The position numbers and the translations under genes were made by a program. 64,000 nt of DNA from Beijerinckiaceae bacterium RH AL1 (GTDB taxonomy: Bacteria; Pseudomonadota; Alphaproteobacteria; Rhizobiales; Beijerinckiaceae). The stretch's first letter is position 1; every line of letters begins with the position of its first letter. The DNA is taken from positions 2,604,597 to 2,668,596 of the forward strand of contig LR590083.2 of assembly GCA_901457705.2 (NCBI GenBank), read 5' to 3'. The notes under the pieces were generated by a model. That model made no database searches. It was not told the DNA's origin and saw only the letters and a list, made by a program, of their open reading frames with translations. Positions 8,864 through 18,566 of this stretch are shown piece after piece.

Positions 8864-9457
8864 CTAGCGGAAAAGGGACAGCTTCTCCTCGATCGGCAGC
8901 CGATCGAGGCTCGCGAAGGCGGCGAGCCTCGGGTCGCGGCCCACGGCGCCGTCCGGCCGCGGCGCCAGCGTTGCCGGCAGGTCGGCGCGCGGCAGACGGA
9001 CCTCCTGCTTCGGCACAGCGGGCGGCGCCGGCGGCTCGACGCGCGGCGAATCCACCCGCGCCTCGACGCTCGGACGGCTCGCGCTGGCGGTCTGCGCGAC
9101 GCCGGTGCGCATCATGCCGGCGACGGCGCGCGCCTGCGTCTCGACCTGGGTGACGAAATGCTCCTCGACCCCCGCCCCGCGCATCTCGTGGGCCGTGTCG
9201 CCGAGCGCGGTGGCGATTTCCTTGATCCGCTGCACGAGGAGGCGGATCGACGGGTCGGCCGACGGCGCCGAAGGCGACCCCGAGGCCACGGCCGCCTCGA
9301 GCCGCGCCATGGCCTCGAGCAGCTGGCGCGTCTCGGCGAGCCGGTTGCGGCGCGCGAACTCGGCCAGAAACCAGCGCCCGCGCACCGTCTCGGTCACGGC
9401 GGCCTCGATCGTCTCGTAATCGATCTCGCTCATGCCGCGCGGCGGAGGGATGGACAT
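8864..9457 (-). CDS. Conserved alphaproteobacterial protein of unknown function
   Basis: About 197 residues. The N-terminal part contains TVRGRWFLAEFARRNR followed by LLEAMARLEAAV, a pattern that recurs in uncharacterised rhizobial proteins. A helical region (IRLLVQRIKEIATALGDTAHEM) and a proline-rich, poorly ordered C-terminal third follow. A loose likeness to the four-helix chemotaxis phosphatase CheZ exists, but I cannot confirm it. The start was placed at the ATG at 9457; a second ATG at 9433 (MSEIDYE) is equally possible, and a longer open frame reaching 9628 is unlikely because its extra part is arginine- and serine-rich. Confidence 0.6.
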   Translation of the reverse strand: MSIPPPRGMSEIDYETIEAAVTETVRGRWFLAEFARRNRLAETRQLLEAMARLEAAVASGSPSAPSADPSIRLLVQRIKEIATALGDTAHEMRGAGVEEHFVTQVETQARAVAGMMRTGVAQTASASRPSVEARVDSPRVEPPAPPAVPKQEVRLPRADLPATLAPRPDGAVGRDPRLAAFASLDRLPIEEKLSLFR

Positions 9458-9738
9458 GGCGCTCAATCTCGAATCGTTGAGCCGCGACGTTAGCGAAGAC
9501 TTCGGCGGTTTGGCAGAGGGGGCGAGGCCGCGCTCCCGCACGCCCACAGAGCGGAATACGCTGACCGAACGGCAGCCCGACACCCGCGACTCAACTTTTT
9601 TGCTCAAGGCCGGACAATAATTCGGCAATACGCGGAAGCACTTGTGCCGCTTTCCCGCGTTCGTCGCCTTGCCCTCCGCATTGCAAGCGTGGCAAGGGCG
9701 ACGATCAAGATAACAAACACGCCGCCAGGAGGATGCCC

Positions 9739-11415
9739 ATGCCGACCGACATCGAGATCGCCCGCGCCAAGACGCCGGAGCCGATGGCCAAGGTCGCCGC
9801 CCGCATCGACATCCCCGAGGACGCGCTGCTGCCCTACGGCAAGACGATCGCCAAGATCGACCCGGGCTTCGTCGCGAAGACGGCCCAGGCCGGCAAGAAG
9901 GGCAAGCTGATCCTCGTCACCGCGATCAGCCCGACCCCGGCCGGCGAGGGCAAGACGACGACGACGGTCGGCCTCGCCGACGCGCTGCGCCAGATCGGCA
10001 AGAAGTCGGCGACCGCGCTGCGCGAGCCGGCGCTCGGCCCCTGCTTCGGCGTGAAAGGCGGCGCGGCCGGCGGCGGCCACGCGCAGGTCATCCCGATGGA
10101 GCAGATCAACCTGCACTTCACCGGCGACTTCCACGCCATCTCGTCGGCCAACAACCTGCTCGCGGCGCTGATCGACAACCACATCTACCACGGCAACCCG
10201 CTCGACATCGACGCGCGCCGCGTGACCTGGGCGCGCTCGGTCGACATGAACGATCGCGCGCTGCGCAACATCGTCTGCAGCCTCGGCGGCGTCGCCAACG
10301 GCTTCCCGCGCGAGGCGCGCTTCGACATCCTCGTCGCATCGGAAATCATGGCCGTCTTCTGCCTGTCGAAGGACTTCACCGACCTGCAGGAGCGGCTGAA
10401 GAAGATGGTGATCGGCCAGACGCGCGGCAAAGAGTTCGTGACGGCCGAGCAGCTGCAGGCCGTCGGCTCGATGACCGTGCTGCTCCAGGACGCCTTCTCG
10501 CCGAACCTCGTGCAGACGCTCGAAGGCACGCCGGCCTTCATCCACGGCGGCCCGTTCGCCAACATCGCGCACGGCTGCAACTCGGTGGTGGCCACCAATC
10601 TCGCGCTTGGCCTCGCCGACTACGTCGTGACCGAGGCCGGCTTCGGCGCCGACCTCGGCGCGGAAAAATTCTTCGACATCAAGGCGCGCCAGGCGGGCCT
10701 GAACCCTGAGGCGGTGGTGATCGTCGCGACTGTCCGCGCGCTGAAGATGCACGGCGGCGTCGCCAAGGACCAGCTCGGCACCGAGAACCTCGAGGCGCTG
10801 AAGAAGGGCATGGCCAACCTCGGCCGCCACATCGAGAACGTGAAGAAGTTCGGCGTCAAACCCGTCGTCGGCATCAACGCCTTCGTCTCCGACACCGAGG
10901 CCGAGTTCGAGCTGATCCGCAAGACCTGCCGCGAGGAGTTCGACACCGACGCCGTGCTCTGCCGCCACTGGGCGGAGGGCGGCAAGGGCGCAACCGAGCT
11001 TGCCGAGAAGGTCGTCGCGATCATCGAGTCCGGCGAATCCAAGTACAAGCCGCTCTACGAGCTGGAGCAGCCGATCGCCGACAAGATGCGCATCGTGGCG
11101 AAGGAGATCTATCGCGCCAAGGACATCGCGATCGAGTCGAAGGCCAAGACCGCGATCAAGTCGTTCGAGGACCAGGGCTACGGCAACCTGCCGATCTGCG
11201 TGGCGAAGACGCAGTACTCGTTCTCCGCCGACCCGAAGGCCTTGAACGCGCCGACCGACCACACCGTGCCGGTCGTCGATGCGCGCCTCTCGGCCGGCGC
11301 CGGGTTCGTCGTGCTGCTCTGCGGCGACATCATGACCCTGCCCGGCCTCTCGGCGAACCCCTCCGCCCACAAGATCGGCCTCGACGAGAAGGGCGAGATC
11401 GTCGGGCTGTTCTAG
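9739..11415 (+). CDS. fhs: Formate--tetrahydrofolate ligase
   Basis: ATP-dependent ligase that joins formate to tetrahydrofolate to give 10-formyl-THF, the entry of formate into one-carbon metabolism. 558 residues, the usual length. The P-loop [11 protein letters not shown] lies near residue 60, followed by the conserved [20 protein letters not shown] and the [14 protein letters not shown] segment. Of two in-frame ATGs, the one at 9739 lies six bases after a perfect AGGAGG; the earlier one at 9733 abuts that site. The gene stands alone with about 280 non-coding bases upstream. In this window it complements metF and metH further on. Confidence 0.97.
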   Translation: MPTDIEIARAKTPEPMAKVAARIDIPEDALLPYGKTIAKIDPGFVAKTAQAGKKGKLILVTAISPTPAGEGKTTTTVGLADALRQIGKKSATALREPALGPCFGVKGGAAGGGHAQVIPMEQINLHFTGDFHAISSANNLLAALIDNHIYHGNPLDIDARRVTWARSVDMNDRALRNIVCSLGGVANGFPREARFDILVASEIMAVFCLSKDFTDLQERLKKMVIGQTRGKEFVTAEQLQAVGSMTVLLQDAFSPNLVQTLEGTPAFIHGGPFANIAHGCNSVVATNLALGLADYVVTEAGFGADLGAEKFFDIKARQAGLNPEAVVIVATVRALKMHGGVAKDQLGTENLEALKKGMANLGRHIENVKKFGVKPVVGINAFVSDTEAEFELIRKTCREEFDTDAVLCRHWAEGGKGATELAEKVVAIIESGESKYKPLYELEQPIADKMRIVAKEIYRAKDIAIESKAKTAIKSFEDQGYGNLPICVAKTQYSFSADPKALNAPTDHTVPVVDARLSAGAGFVVLLCGDIMTLPGLSANPSAHKIGLDEKGEIVGLF

Positions 11416-11437
11416 GAGCGACCCAAACCATCCGCAC

Positions 11438-12106
11438 CTAGCGGATGCCGAGCCAGATGATGTGGCGGGCGCCGCGCCCGGCATTGGCCCGGGCGCGCTT
11501 CTCCTCGAGCGCGAAGCCGGCCCGCTTCATGCGGCCGGCGAAGGCGGCATCAGGCGCCTCGGACCAGACGGCGAGCACGCCGCCCGGCCGCAGCGCGCGA
11601 TGCGCAGCGGCAAGGCCGCGGGCGCTGTACAAGCCGTCGTTGGCGCCGCTCGTCTGTCCGGCCGGCCCGTTGTCGACGTCGAGCAGGATCGCGTCGTAGG
11701 CGGCAGTCCCGGCGCGGATGATCGCGCCGACGTCGCCCTCGATGATGGCGACGCGCGGATCGTCCATGAGGCCGGCGAAGACTTCCGACAACGGCCCGCG
11801 CGCCCAGGCGACGACGGCAGGCACCAGCTCCGCCACGACGACCTCCGCCTCCGGCCCGAGCGCTTCGAGCGCAGCGCGCAGCGTGAAGCCCATGCCGAGG
11901 CCGCCGATCAGCACTTTTGCGCGCGCCACGTGGCCGAGGCGCTGGCAGGCCTCGCGGGCCAGCGCCGCCTCGGAGCCGCCGGCGCGCGAGCCCATCAGCT
12001 CGACGGCGCCGAGGCGGATCGAGAACTCGCCGCCCCGCCGCATCAGCTTCAGCGGCTCGCGGCCGCCGGGGATCGTCGCGGTGTCGACGTGCTCCCAGGG
12101 GATCAT
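11438..12106 (-). CDS. Spermidine-synthase-like methyltransferase fold protein
   Basis: 222-residue protein with a Rossmann-type SAM-binding fold of the spermidine synthase class: the glycine loop in VLIGGLGMGFTLR, the acidic strand end in VVVAELVPAVVAW and the catalytic-site-like ILLDVDNGP. Many alphaproteobacteria have this protein; it lacks clear evidence for true aminopropyl transfer. The ATG at 12106 follows AAGGAG. It is divergent from the dienelactone hydrolase gene with only about 80 bases between the two starts, so both promoters must lie in that short gap. Confidence 0.75.
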   Translation of the reverse strand: MIPWEHVDTATIPGGREPLKLMRRGGEFSIRLGAVELMGSRAGGSEAALAREACQRLGHVARAKVLIGGLGMGFTLRAALEALGPEAEVVVAELVPAVVAWARGPLSEVFAGLMDDPRVAIIEGDVGAIIRAGTAAYDAILLDVDNGPAGQTSGANDGLYSARGLAAAHRALRPGGVLAVWSEAPDAAFAGRMKRAGFALEEKRARANAGRGARHIIWLGIR

Positions 12107-12184
12107 GCGGCGCTCCTTGGCGGGCTTGCGTGGTGTTTGAAGACGGCGGCATGTGCACGCCGCACCGCACCGGGAGCAAGCCGC

Positions 12185-12925
12185 ATGATCATCCGCAGCG
12201 ACGAAACGATCGACGTGCCGGTCGCCGGGCTCGGCGCGATGCGGATGCACCTCTTCCGCCCCGCGCTCGAGGGCACCTATCCCGGCGTGCTGTTCTTCTC
12301 CGAGATCTACCAGGTGACGGCGCCGATCCGCCGCCTTGCCGCGATGGTCGCGGGGCACGGCTATGTCGTGGCGGTGCCGGAGGTCTACCACGAGCACGAG
12401 CCGCCGGGCACGGTGCTCGCCTACGACCAGCCCGGCACCGACCGCGGCAACGCGCTGAAGTTCACGAAGCCTGTCGCCGCCTACGATGCCGACGCGCGCG
12501 CGGGCCTCGATGCCCTCGCCGCGCATCCCGCCTGCAACGGCCGCCTTGCGACGCTCGGCGTCTGCCTCGGCGGCCACCTCGCCTACCGCGCCGCGCTGAA
12601 CCCGCAGGTGCGTGCGGCGGCCTGCTTCTATCCCACCGACATCCACTCCGGCACGCTCGGCGAAGGCAAGCACGACGACTCGCTCGCCCGAATGGGCGAG
12701 CTGAAGGCGGAGACGCTGTTCGTCTTCGGCCGCAAGGACCCGCACGTGCCCTTTGCAGGCCGCGAGATCATCCGCGTGCGGCTCGAGGACGTCGGCGCGC
12801 GCTACGAGTGGCACGAGGTCGACGCCGCGCACGCCTTCCTGCGCGACGAGGGGCCGCGCTACGATCCCGCGCTGTTCGTGCAGGCGCTGGGTTGGATGCT
12901 GGCGCTGTACCGACGCGCGTTGTGA
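12185..12925 (+). CDS. Dienelactone hydrolase family protein
   Basis: Alpha/beta hydrolase of 246 residues. The nucleophile is a cysteine in GVCLGGH, as in true dienelactone hydrolases, with the acid in FGRKDPHVPF and the histidine in DAAHAFLRDEG. The N-terminal segment contains FFSEIYQVTAPIRRLA, matching the dienelactone hydrolase pattern in which a glutamate interacts with the cysteine. Substrates of paralogues vary (dienelactones, other lactones or esters). There are no aromatic-degradation genes nearby, so the physiological substrate is unknown. Confidence 0.88.
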   Translation: MIIRSDETIDVPVAGLGAMRMHLFRPALEGTYPGVLFFSEIYQVTAPIRRLAAMVAGHGYVVAVPEVYHEHEPPGTVLAYDQPGTDRGNALKFTKPVAAYDADARAGLDALAAHPACNGRLATLGVCLGGHLAYRAALNPQVRAAACFYPTDIHSGTLGEGKHDDSLARMGELKAETLFVFGRKDPHVPFAGREIIRVRLEDVGARYEWHEVDAAHAFLRDEGPRYDPALFVQALGWMLALYRRAL

Positions 12926-12937
12926 GCGCGCCGGCCT

Positions 12938-14794
12938 TCAGTGGCCCGCGAGAGCCGCGTGCATGGTGGTGACCGGCGGCAGCTCGCGCAGCTGGCGGTC
13001 GAGCTCGCGGTAGACGTATTCCGTCGCCCGGCTCGGCTCCGTCACCCGCCGATCCAGCCCGTCGTTGAAGGACACGTGCACGCCGTCGCGGCCGGCCATC
13101 TGATGGCACTGGGCGCAGGTGACGCGGTTGAAGGCCAAGGCCTGCGGGTCGTGGCGGCGCGGGTCGCGGTAGAAGCGCGGCGTGAGATCGTCGAGCACCT
13201 GCGAAAGCGCCGCCTTGCGCGGGCCCTGTGACGCAGCGATGGTTTGGCGGAACACGACATTGTCGTAGGCGCTGGAATAGTAGCCGAGGTCGATGCCGTT
13301 GCGGACGATCCGAGCCGGCCTCATCTCGCGCGCCGCATTGTAGGAGCGGCTGAGGTTGCCGAACACCCAGATGCCGGTGAGCGAAGAGCTCCAGCTCAAC
13401 GTCTGCAGCCGCGCGGGTGTCGCCGTCGCCGCGACGAAGTCCGCCGTCGCCTGCTCCGCCTCCGGGCGCTTCGCCTTGCGCAGCGCGACGACATGGTCGG
13501 CCGCGCGCAAGAAGGCGTCGGCCGCCTGCCGCCGCATGGCCGGCGGCGCCAGGCGATCGACGGCGTCGAAGTCGAGGTGCAGGAACAGCTGCTCGTAGGC
13601 GCGGCCGGGCACGCGCGGGCTCATCAGCTGGTAGACCATCCGCACCTGCGGGATGTCCTGCGGCGCCGCGAAATGCACGTCCGCCTCCGGCTCCGCCGGG
13701 CGCAGGATGATCGAGACGAGCTTGTAGTGCGCGGGATCCGACACGTCGGAGACGACGTCGCGGATCGGCTCGGTCGTCGTGCCCGAGGTGTAGAAGTTCT
13801 TCGGCGTCACCTGGGTCGCGATGTCGAGCGTGTCGCCGCCGGGCTCCTGCGCGGCGTCGTAGCCCGGCACCGGCCGGCCCTCCAGCATGTCGAGGACTTT
13901 GGCGAAGTCCTCGCGCGGCACCGTGTGGTTGAGGTCGAAACGACTTTGCAGCGCCGGCGTCCCGGCGACGATCAGATCCGCCGGCGTCGTCATCGCGGTC
14001 AGACCGCTCTGGGTGCGCGGCGTGTTCACGCCGTAGTCCGGCTTGAAGCCGCCGGGATAGAACCACATCGAGTTGTCGCGCAGGCTGTAGCTCTGCGCAT
14101 ACGTCTTCCAGTTGTCGGTGCTCGTCTCGAAGTCCTGCGTCACCAGCTTCAGGACGCCGACCTTCGCCTCGTATCGGGCGAGCAGCTCGGGCGGGATGTC
14201 CTTCAGCGACGTGAACGTGCTCGCATAGGGGTAGATCGCGGCGAAAGGATCGAAGTGCGCGTCCGCCTCGTGCGCCTTGTGCTTGCCGCACTGCGCGTCC
14301 GGCCGCAGCTTCGAATAGTAGTCGAACGAGATGTCGACGAGCGTGTACCCCTGCGCGCGCAGGTCCTTGTACTGGCTTGGGAACTCGTCGATGTGGCGCA
14401 CCCAGTAGGCCGACTGGATGCGACAGCCCTCCGGCGTGTCGCCGGTCGAGAAATGGTCGATGTGCCGGTTCTTGTCCGACAGGCCCGCCTCGATGAGCTG
14501 CGGCCAGCTCTCCTGCCAGCCCGTCTGGAAGACCGGGTAGATCGGGTCGGCCGCGCCGAGCCCGGTGTCGAAGAAGAGGTAGTTGAAGCGCGGCTGCGGC
14601 AGGCCGGAGTTCTGCTCGAAATGGGTGAGGATGTCGTAGACCGAGCCCGGCCGGAGCGCCGCGTGGTTGCTGTCGGTGATGACCTCCTGCCAGCGGTGGC
14701 GCACCACGGCGAGGGGGTAGTCGTTTCCGTATTCCGCCAGGCCCGCGCCGAGACACACCGCGACGGCCGCCGTCGCGCCAAGGACAAGCTTCAT
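12938..14794 (-). CDS. Large secreted protein with a single C-terminal CxxCH haem motif
   Basis: 618 residues, exported by an N-terminal signal peptide (about residues 1-20). I do not recognise the long central part; it is rich in aromatic residues, with segments such as FNYLFFDTGLG and MWFYPGGFKPDYG. The C-terminal ~60 residues hold one cytochrome-c-type haem motif, CAQCHQMAGRDGVH, preceded by RRHDPQALAFNRVTC, as in proteins where a haem domain sits on a larger periplasmic enzyme. It is transcribed away from a GAF-Fis regulator pseudogene, with a perfect inverted repeat in the shared upstream region. It could be an oxidoreductase, but only the haem site supports that. Confidence 0.65.
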   Translation of the reverse strand: MKLVLGATAAVAVCLGAGLAEYGNDYPLAVVRHRWQEVITDSNHAALRPGSVYDILTHFEQNSGLPQPRFNYLFFDTGLGAADPIYPVFQTGWQESWPQLIEAGLSDKNRHIDHFSTGDTPEGCRIQSAYWVRHIDEFPSQYKDLRAQGYTLVDISFDYYSKLRPDAQCGKHKAHEADAHFDPFAAIYPYASTFTSLKDIPPELLARYEAKVGVLKLVTQDFETSTDNWKTYAQSYSLRDNSMWFYPGGFKPDYGVNTPRTQSGLTAMTTPADLIVAGTPALQSRFDLNHTVPREDFAKVLDMLEGRPVPGYDAAQEPGGDTLDIATQVTPKNFYTSGTTTEPIRDVVSDVSDPAHYKLVSIILRPAEPEADVHFAAPQDIPQVRMVYQLMSPRVPGRAYEQLFLHLDFDAVDRLAPPAMRRQAADAFLRAADHVVALRKAKRPEAEQATADFVAATATPARLQTLSWSSSLTGIWVFGNLSRSYNAAREMRPARIVRNGIDLGYYSSAYDNVVFRQTIAASQGPRKAALSQVLDDLTPRFYRDPRRHDPQALAFNRVTCAQCHQMAGRDGVHVSFNDGLDRRVTEPSRATEYVYRELDRQLRELPPVTTMHAALAGH

Positions 14795-15122
14795 GAACGA
14801 CCTTTTCGCCTAGGGGTGTGAACCTCTGGCGTGAGGCCCTTCTAAGTCGCCGGCGCGCGGCCGGGCGCGGTAGAGGTAGACGGGGTAGAAGCCGCGAGTG
14901 CAGGCGCGGAGCTAAAGGCTCCGCTCAAGCCGATGGGTCGAGGTGGGGTCGGACGACTCGTCGTAGAGGTCCCGTGCGGCCGACGTTCGGCACGAATATG
15001 GCGCGAATGCACGGCGGCGGAGTGTCGCACATCGCGACACCAGACACTATCTCTCCTGATGACGGTCTTGACGCGCGGCGGGCGTGCGCCGAGCGTTTCT
15101 GCCTACACCGAGACGACGACTG
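14795..15122. other. Divergent intergenic region with one operator-like palindrome
   Basis: About 330 bases between the haem-motif protein (transcribed leftwards) and the GAF-Fis regulator (rightwards). No gene is seen. The one clear structure is the perfect inverted repeat at 15022-15040, annotated separately. A second short palindrome, CTGGTGACCAG, overlaps the preferred GTG start of the regulator near 15119-15130. Confidence 0.5.
15022..15040. promoter_or_regulatory. Perfect inverted repeat, candidate operator for the GAF-Fis regulator
   Basis: GTGTCGC-ACATC-GCGACAC: two perfect 7-base arms around a 5-base spacer. TGTCG...CGACA dyads of this spacing suit a dimeric Fis-type helix-turn-helix such as the one at the C-terminus of the adjacent regulator. 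Its position between divergent genes would let it control both. The binding protein is inferred from position only. Confidence 0.45.
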
Positions 15123-16093
15123 GTGACCAGGTCACTCTCCACATCCCACGCCGAAAAAGTTTTTTCGCACGTCGAAAACGAGGCCGATCCGTCGGCGCTG
15201 GTCTCGTCGTGGCGGCGTTGCCTCACCCTGCACGGCCTGGACCCCACGAGCGGCAGCCAACCCGGACGCGTCGAGCAGACGCGCATCCTGGAGACGCAGC
15301 AGCGCAACGAGGCGATGACGCGCGCCGCCGACGACGTGATCGACCAGCTCATCAGGTCGCTCGCCGGCTCCGACTACATGGTCTTCCTCGCCGACGCGCA
15401 GGGCATCGTGCTCGACACGCGCAGCAAGCGCACCGGCGATTTCTGGGAGCGGCCGCGAAACGACTGGCTCGGCACCGACTTCAGCGAGGAGGGAGAGGGC
15501 ACCAACGGCGTCGGCACCGTGCTGCGCGACGGCCGCCCGCTCACCGTCGCCGGCGACCAGCATTTTCATATCCGCGACGTGCCGGTGGCCTGCAGCGGCG
15601 CGCCGATCTGGGGGCTCGACGGCGCGATTGCGGCTGCATCGACATCTCCTGCAGCGCCGTCCACACCGACGCGCTCGGCAGCGCGCTGATGCTCGGCGCC
15701 GTCATCGACGCGGCGCGCCGCATCGAGCTGCGCATGCTCTCCAACGCGCATCCGACGACCAAGTTGGTCCTGGCCTCGCGCGCCGGCGAGAACCCCGGCG
15801 CCGTGCTCGCCGTCGACGTCTACGGCGGGGTCGTCGGCGCCACGCGCGCCGCGCGCGTGATGCTGAAGCTGAAGCCCGAGCACCTCACCGGCAATTTCTC
15901 CGTCGAGCAGCTGTGGGACGGCGAGGCGCGGGAGCCCGACTGGGGCACGACCGAGCGCCGCCTGATCGAAGCCGCCCTCGCCCGCCACCGCGGCAACGCC
16001 TCCGCCGCCGCCCGCGCGCTCGGCATGAGCCGCAGCACGCTCTACCGCAAGCTGAAGCACTACGCCGCCGGCAAGGGCGCCTGGATGGCGTAG
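15123..16093 (+). pseudogene. GAF-Fis (AcoR-like) transcriptional regulator split by a -1 frameshift
   Basis: The regulator reads in two frames. The first part (start GTG at 15123; an upstream GTG at 15084 is also possible) runs through ASWRRCLTLHGLDP and a GAF domain to GAPIWGLDGAIA. The second frame continues as GCIDISCSAVHTDALG, just as AcoR-type proteins do, and ends with a Fis-type helix-turn-helix (NASAAARALGMSRSTLYRKL). The break is at 15627-15634, where one base seems to be missing (ATTGCGGCTGC instead of ATTGC-N-GGCTGC). There is no AAA+ sigma-54 activation domain between GAF and HTH, so the intact form would be a sigma-54-independent regulator of about 323 residues. It is either a recent pseudogene or a sequence error. 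Confidence 0.75.
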
Positions 16094-16390
16094 GTCGCAC
16101 GCGAGCGGATTGTGCTCGACCGGGTTTTTGTTGAAACCGACCGACATTTTGGCGTCATGACGCGTCATGCGTCACCCCGCCTGCAGGGCGCGTCGGAAAA
16201 GCTTTTTTATTTCATTTGGTTGATTGGCGTCGCCACTAGCGCCTCCCAAGACATATGCGTCAGCCACGCGTCATGTCGCGTCACTCCGCGCAAGAATGAC
16301 CTATAAGGTATTATTACCTAAAGAGGCCTTCATCAAGCGGGAACGGCGAGCGCGCCGGAACTGGAGTAAATCTCGAGCCGCCGACGGCGG
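16094..16390. repeat. Intergenic region with two clusters of CGTCA motifs
   Basis: Non-coding stretch between the regulator pseudogene and the end of thrS. It holds two clusters of three CGTCA motifs (16153-16175 and 16257-16284). The first includes the perfect 14-base palindrome CATGACGCGTCATG at 16156-16169. Around ACGCGTCATG the two clusters are near-identical over about 20 bases (16160-16180 and 16266-16289). No promoter or RNA gene is evident. Confidence 0.4.
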
Positions 16391-18355
16391 CTACTCCGCC
16401 GCCGCCCGCACCGCATCGCCCTGCCCCCGCTTCACGTCCGGCGGCGTTGCCTCGTCGGCGAGCAGCGCCAGCGCTTCGTCGAGCGCGAGCCCCGTCTGCG
16501 CCTGCGAGCCAAGCCGCCGCATCGAGACGCGGCGCTCCTCGGCCTCGCGCTTGCCGATGACCAGCAGGACGGGGACCTTGGCAAGGGAGTGCTCGCGCAC
16601 CTTGTAGTTGATCTTCTCGTTGCGCAGGTCTCCCTCGACGCGCAGGCCGCGGCGGCGAGCGGCGGCCATCACCTCGAGCGCGTAGTCGTCGGCCTCCTGG
16701 GTGATCGTCGCGACGACGATCTGCAGCGGCGAGAGCCATAGCGGCAGGTGGCCGGCAAAGTTCTCGATCAAGATGCCGGTGAAGCGCTCGAGCGAGCCGA
16801 ACATGGCGCGGTGGATCATCACCGGCGTCACCTTGTCGGAGTGCTCGTCGATGTAGAAGGCGCCGAAGCGGCCGGGCAGGTTGAAGTCGACCTGCGTGGT
16901 GCCGCATTGCCATTCGCGGCCGATCGCGTCGCGCAGCGTGTACTCGAGCTTGGGGCCGTAGAAGGCGCCCTCGCCGGGGTTGACGTCGGTCGCCAAACCT
17001 TGCGCCTTGATGACCTCGAGCACCTTGAAGAGCGCGGCCTCGGCCTTGTCCCAGGCCTCGTCGGTGCCGACGCGCTTCTCCGGCCGCGTCGCCAGCTTCA
17101 CGACGATGTCCTCGAACCCAAAGTCCTTGTAGATCGACAGGATCATCTCGTTGATCTTCAGCGATTCCGCCTGGATCTGGTCCTCGGTGCAGAAGATGTG
17201 CGCGTCGTCCTGCGTGAAGGCGCGCACGCGCATGATGCCATGGATCGCGCCCGACGGCTCGTAGCGGTGGACGATGCCGAACTCGGCAATCTTCACCGGC
17301 AGGTCGCGGTAGGACTTCAAACCGTTCTTGAAGATCTGCACGTGGCCGGGGCAGTTCATCGGCTTCAACGCGAAGACGCGCTCGTCCTCGGTCTTGGTGA
17401 TGAACATGTTCTCGCGATAGGTCTGCCAGTGGCCGGAGGTCTCCCACAGCGCGCGGTCGAGCACCTGCGGCGTGTTGACCTCGATGTAGCCGGCTTCCTC
17501 CTGCCGGCGGCGCATGTAGGCGATGAGGGTCTGGAACAGCGTCCAGCCCTTCGGGTGCCAGAAGACGGTGCCCGGCCCCTCCTCCTGGAAGTGGAACAGG
17601 TCCATCTCGCGGCCGAGGCGGCGGTGGTCGCGGCGCTCCGCCTCCTCGAGCTGGTGAAGGTAGGCGTCCAAACCCTCCTGCGAGGCGAAGGCGGTGGCGT
17701 AGATGCGCTGGAGCATCGGGTTGTTGCTGTCGCCACGCCAGTAGGCGCCGGCAACCTTCATGAGCTTGAACGCACCGCCGATCTTGCCGGTCGAGGTCAT
17801 ATGCGGGCCGCGGCAGAGGTCGAGCCAGTCGCCTTGGCGGTAGATCTTCAGGTCCTCGCCGGCCTTGATGGCATCGACGAGCTCGATCTTGAAGGTCTCG
17901 CCCTTCTCCTTGAAGAACGCCTTCGCCTCGTCGCGCGACCACAGCTCTTTGGTGAAGGGCCGGTCCTTGGCGATGATCTCGCGCATCTTCTTGTCGATCG
18001 CCGCGAAGTCCTCCGGCGTGAACGGCTCGTCGCGCGCGAAGTCGTAATAGAAGCCGTTCTCGATCACCGGGCCGATGGTGACCTGCGTGCCGGGAAACAG
18101 CGCCTGCACGGCCTCGGCCATGACGTGCGCGGCGTCGTGGCGGATCAGCTCGAGGCAGCGCGGGTCGTCGCGGGTCAGGAACTCGAGCTTGGCGTCGCTG
18201 TCGATTGCGTCGGAGAGGTCGCAGAGCACGCCGTCGCGCATCATGGCGACGGTGCGCTTCAGAAGCGAGGGCGAGATCGACTTGGCGATGTCGGCGCCGG
18301 AGAGGCCGGCCTCGAACGGGCGCTGGCCGCCGTCCGGAAAGGTGACGGTGATCAT
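16391..18355 (-). CDS. thrS: Threonine--tRNA ligase
   Basis: Class II aminoacyl-tRNA synthetase that charges tRNA-Thr, 654 residues. In order: TGS domain (about 1-60), the editing/second additional domain with [10 protein letters not shown] (HxxxH-like site), the catalytic core with zinc/ATP-site segments [10 protein letters not shown] and [11 protein letters not shown], and the C-terminal anticodon-binding domain. All conserved blocks are present and the length is normal. The ATG at 18355 lies seven bases after GAGGAG. Nothing upstream resembles a T-box or an operator mimic. Confidence 0.97.
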   Translation of the reverse strand: MITVTFPDGGQRPFEAGLSGADIAKSISPSLLKRTVAMMRDGVLCDLSDAIDSDAKLEFLTRDDPRCLELIRHDAAHVMAEAVQALFPGTQVTIGPVIENGFYYDFARDEPFTPEDFAAIDKKMREIIAKDRPFTKELWSRDEAKAFFKEKGETFKIELVDAIKAGEDLKIYRQGDWLDLCRGPHMTSTGKIGGAFKLMKVAGAYWRGDSNNPMLQRIYATAFASQEGLDAYLHQLEEAERRDHRRLGREMDLFHFQEEGPGTVFWHPKGWTLFQTLIAYMRRRQEEAGYIEVNTPQVLDRALWETSGHWQTYRENMFITKTEDERVFALKPMNCPGHVQIFKNGLKSYRDLPVKIAEFGIVHRYEPSGAIHGIMRVRAFTQDDAHIFCTEDQIQAESLKINEMILSIYKDFGFEDIVVKLATRPEKRVGTDEAWDKAEAALFKVLEVIKAQGLATDVNPGEGAFYGPKLEYTLRDAIGREWQCGTTQVDFNLPGRFGAFYIDEHSDKVTPVMIHRAMFGSLERFTGILIENFAGHLPLWLSPLQIVVATITQEADDYALEVMAAARRRGLRVEGDLRNEKINYKVREHSLAKVPVLLVIGKREAEERRVSMRRLGSQAQTGLALDEALALLADEATPPDVKRGQGDAVRAAAE

Positions 18356-18469
18356 CGTTTGCAGAGCTCCTCGGGCTCAGTCGCCGAAACCAATCGGCGT
18401 AAGCGGGAGCGGCGGGATAGCACGGGTTTTTCGGGCTGGCGAGGTGCCCCCGTCATTGCGAGCCGCCGC

Positions 18470-18551
18470 CGTCATTGCGAGCCGCAGGCGAAGCAACCCA
18501 GGGGTGACAGGGCGGCGGCCCCTGGGTTGCTTCGCTGCGCTCGCAATGACG
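18470..18551. repeat. Long palindromic repeat, copy 1 (left of GIY-YIG gene)
   Basis: Hairpin-forming repeat with outer arms CGTCATTGCGAGC and GCTCGCAATGACG and inner arms GCGAAGCAACCCAGGGG / CCCCTGGGTTGCTTCGC. It ends 15 bases before the GIY-YIG start codon. A partial extra arm lies at 18451-18465. The type is common in Bradyrhizobium- and Methylobacterium-like genomes. Confidence 0.85.
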
Positions 18552-18566
18552 GCGAGGTGACCGACG

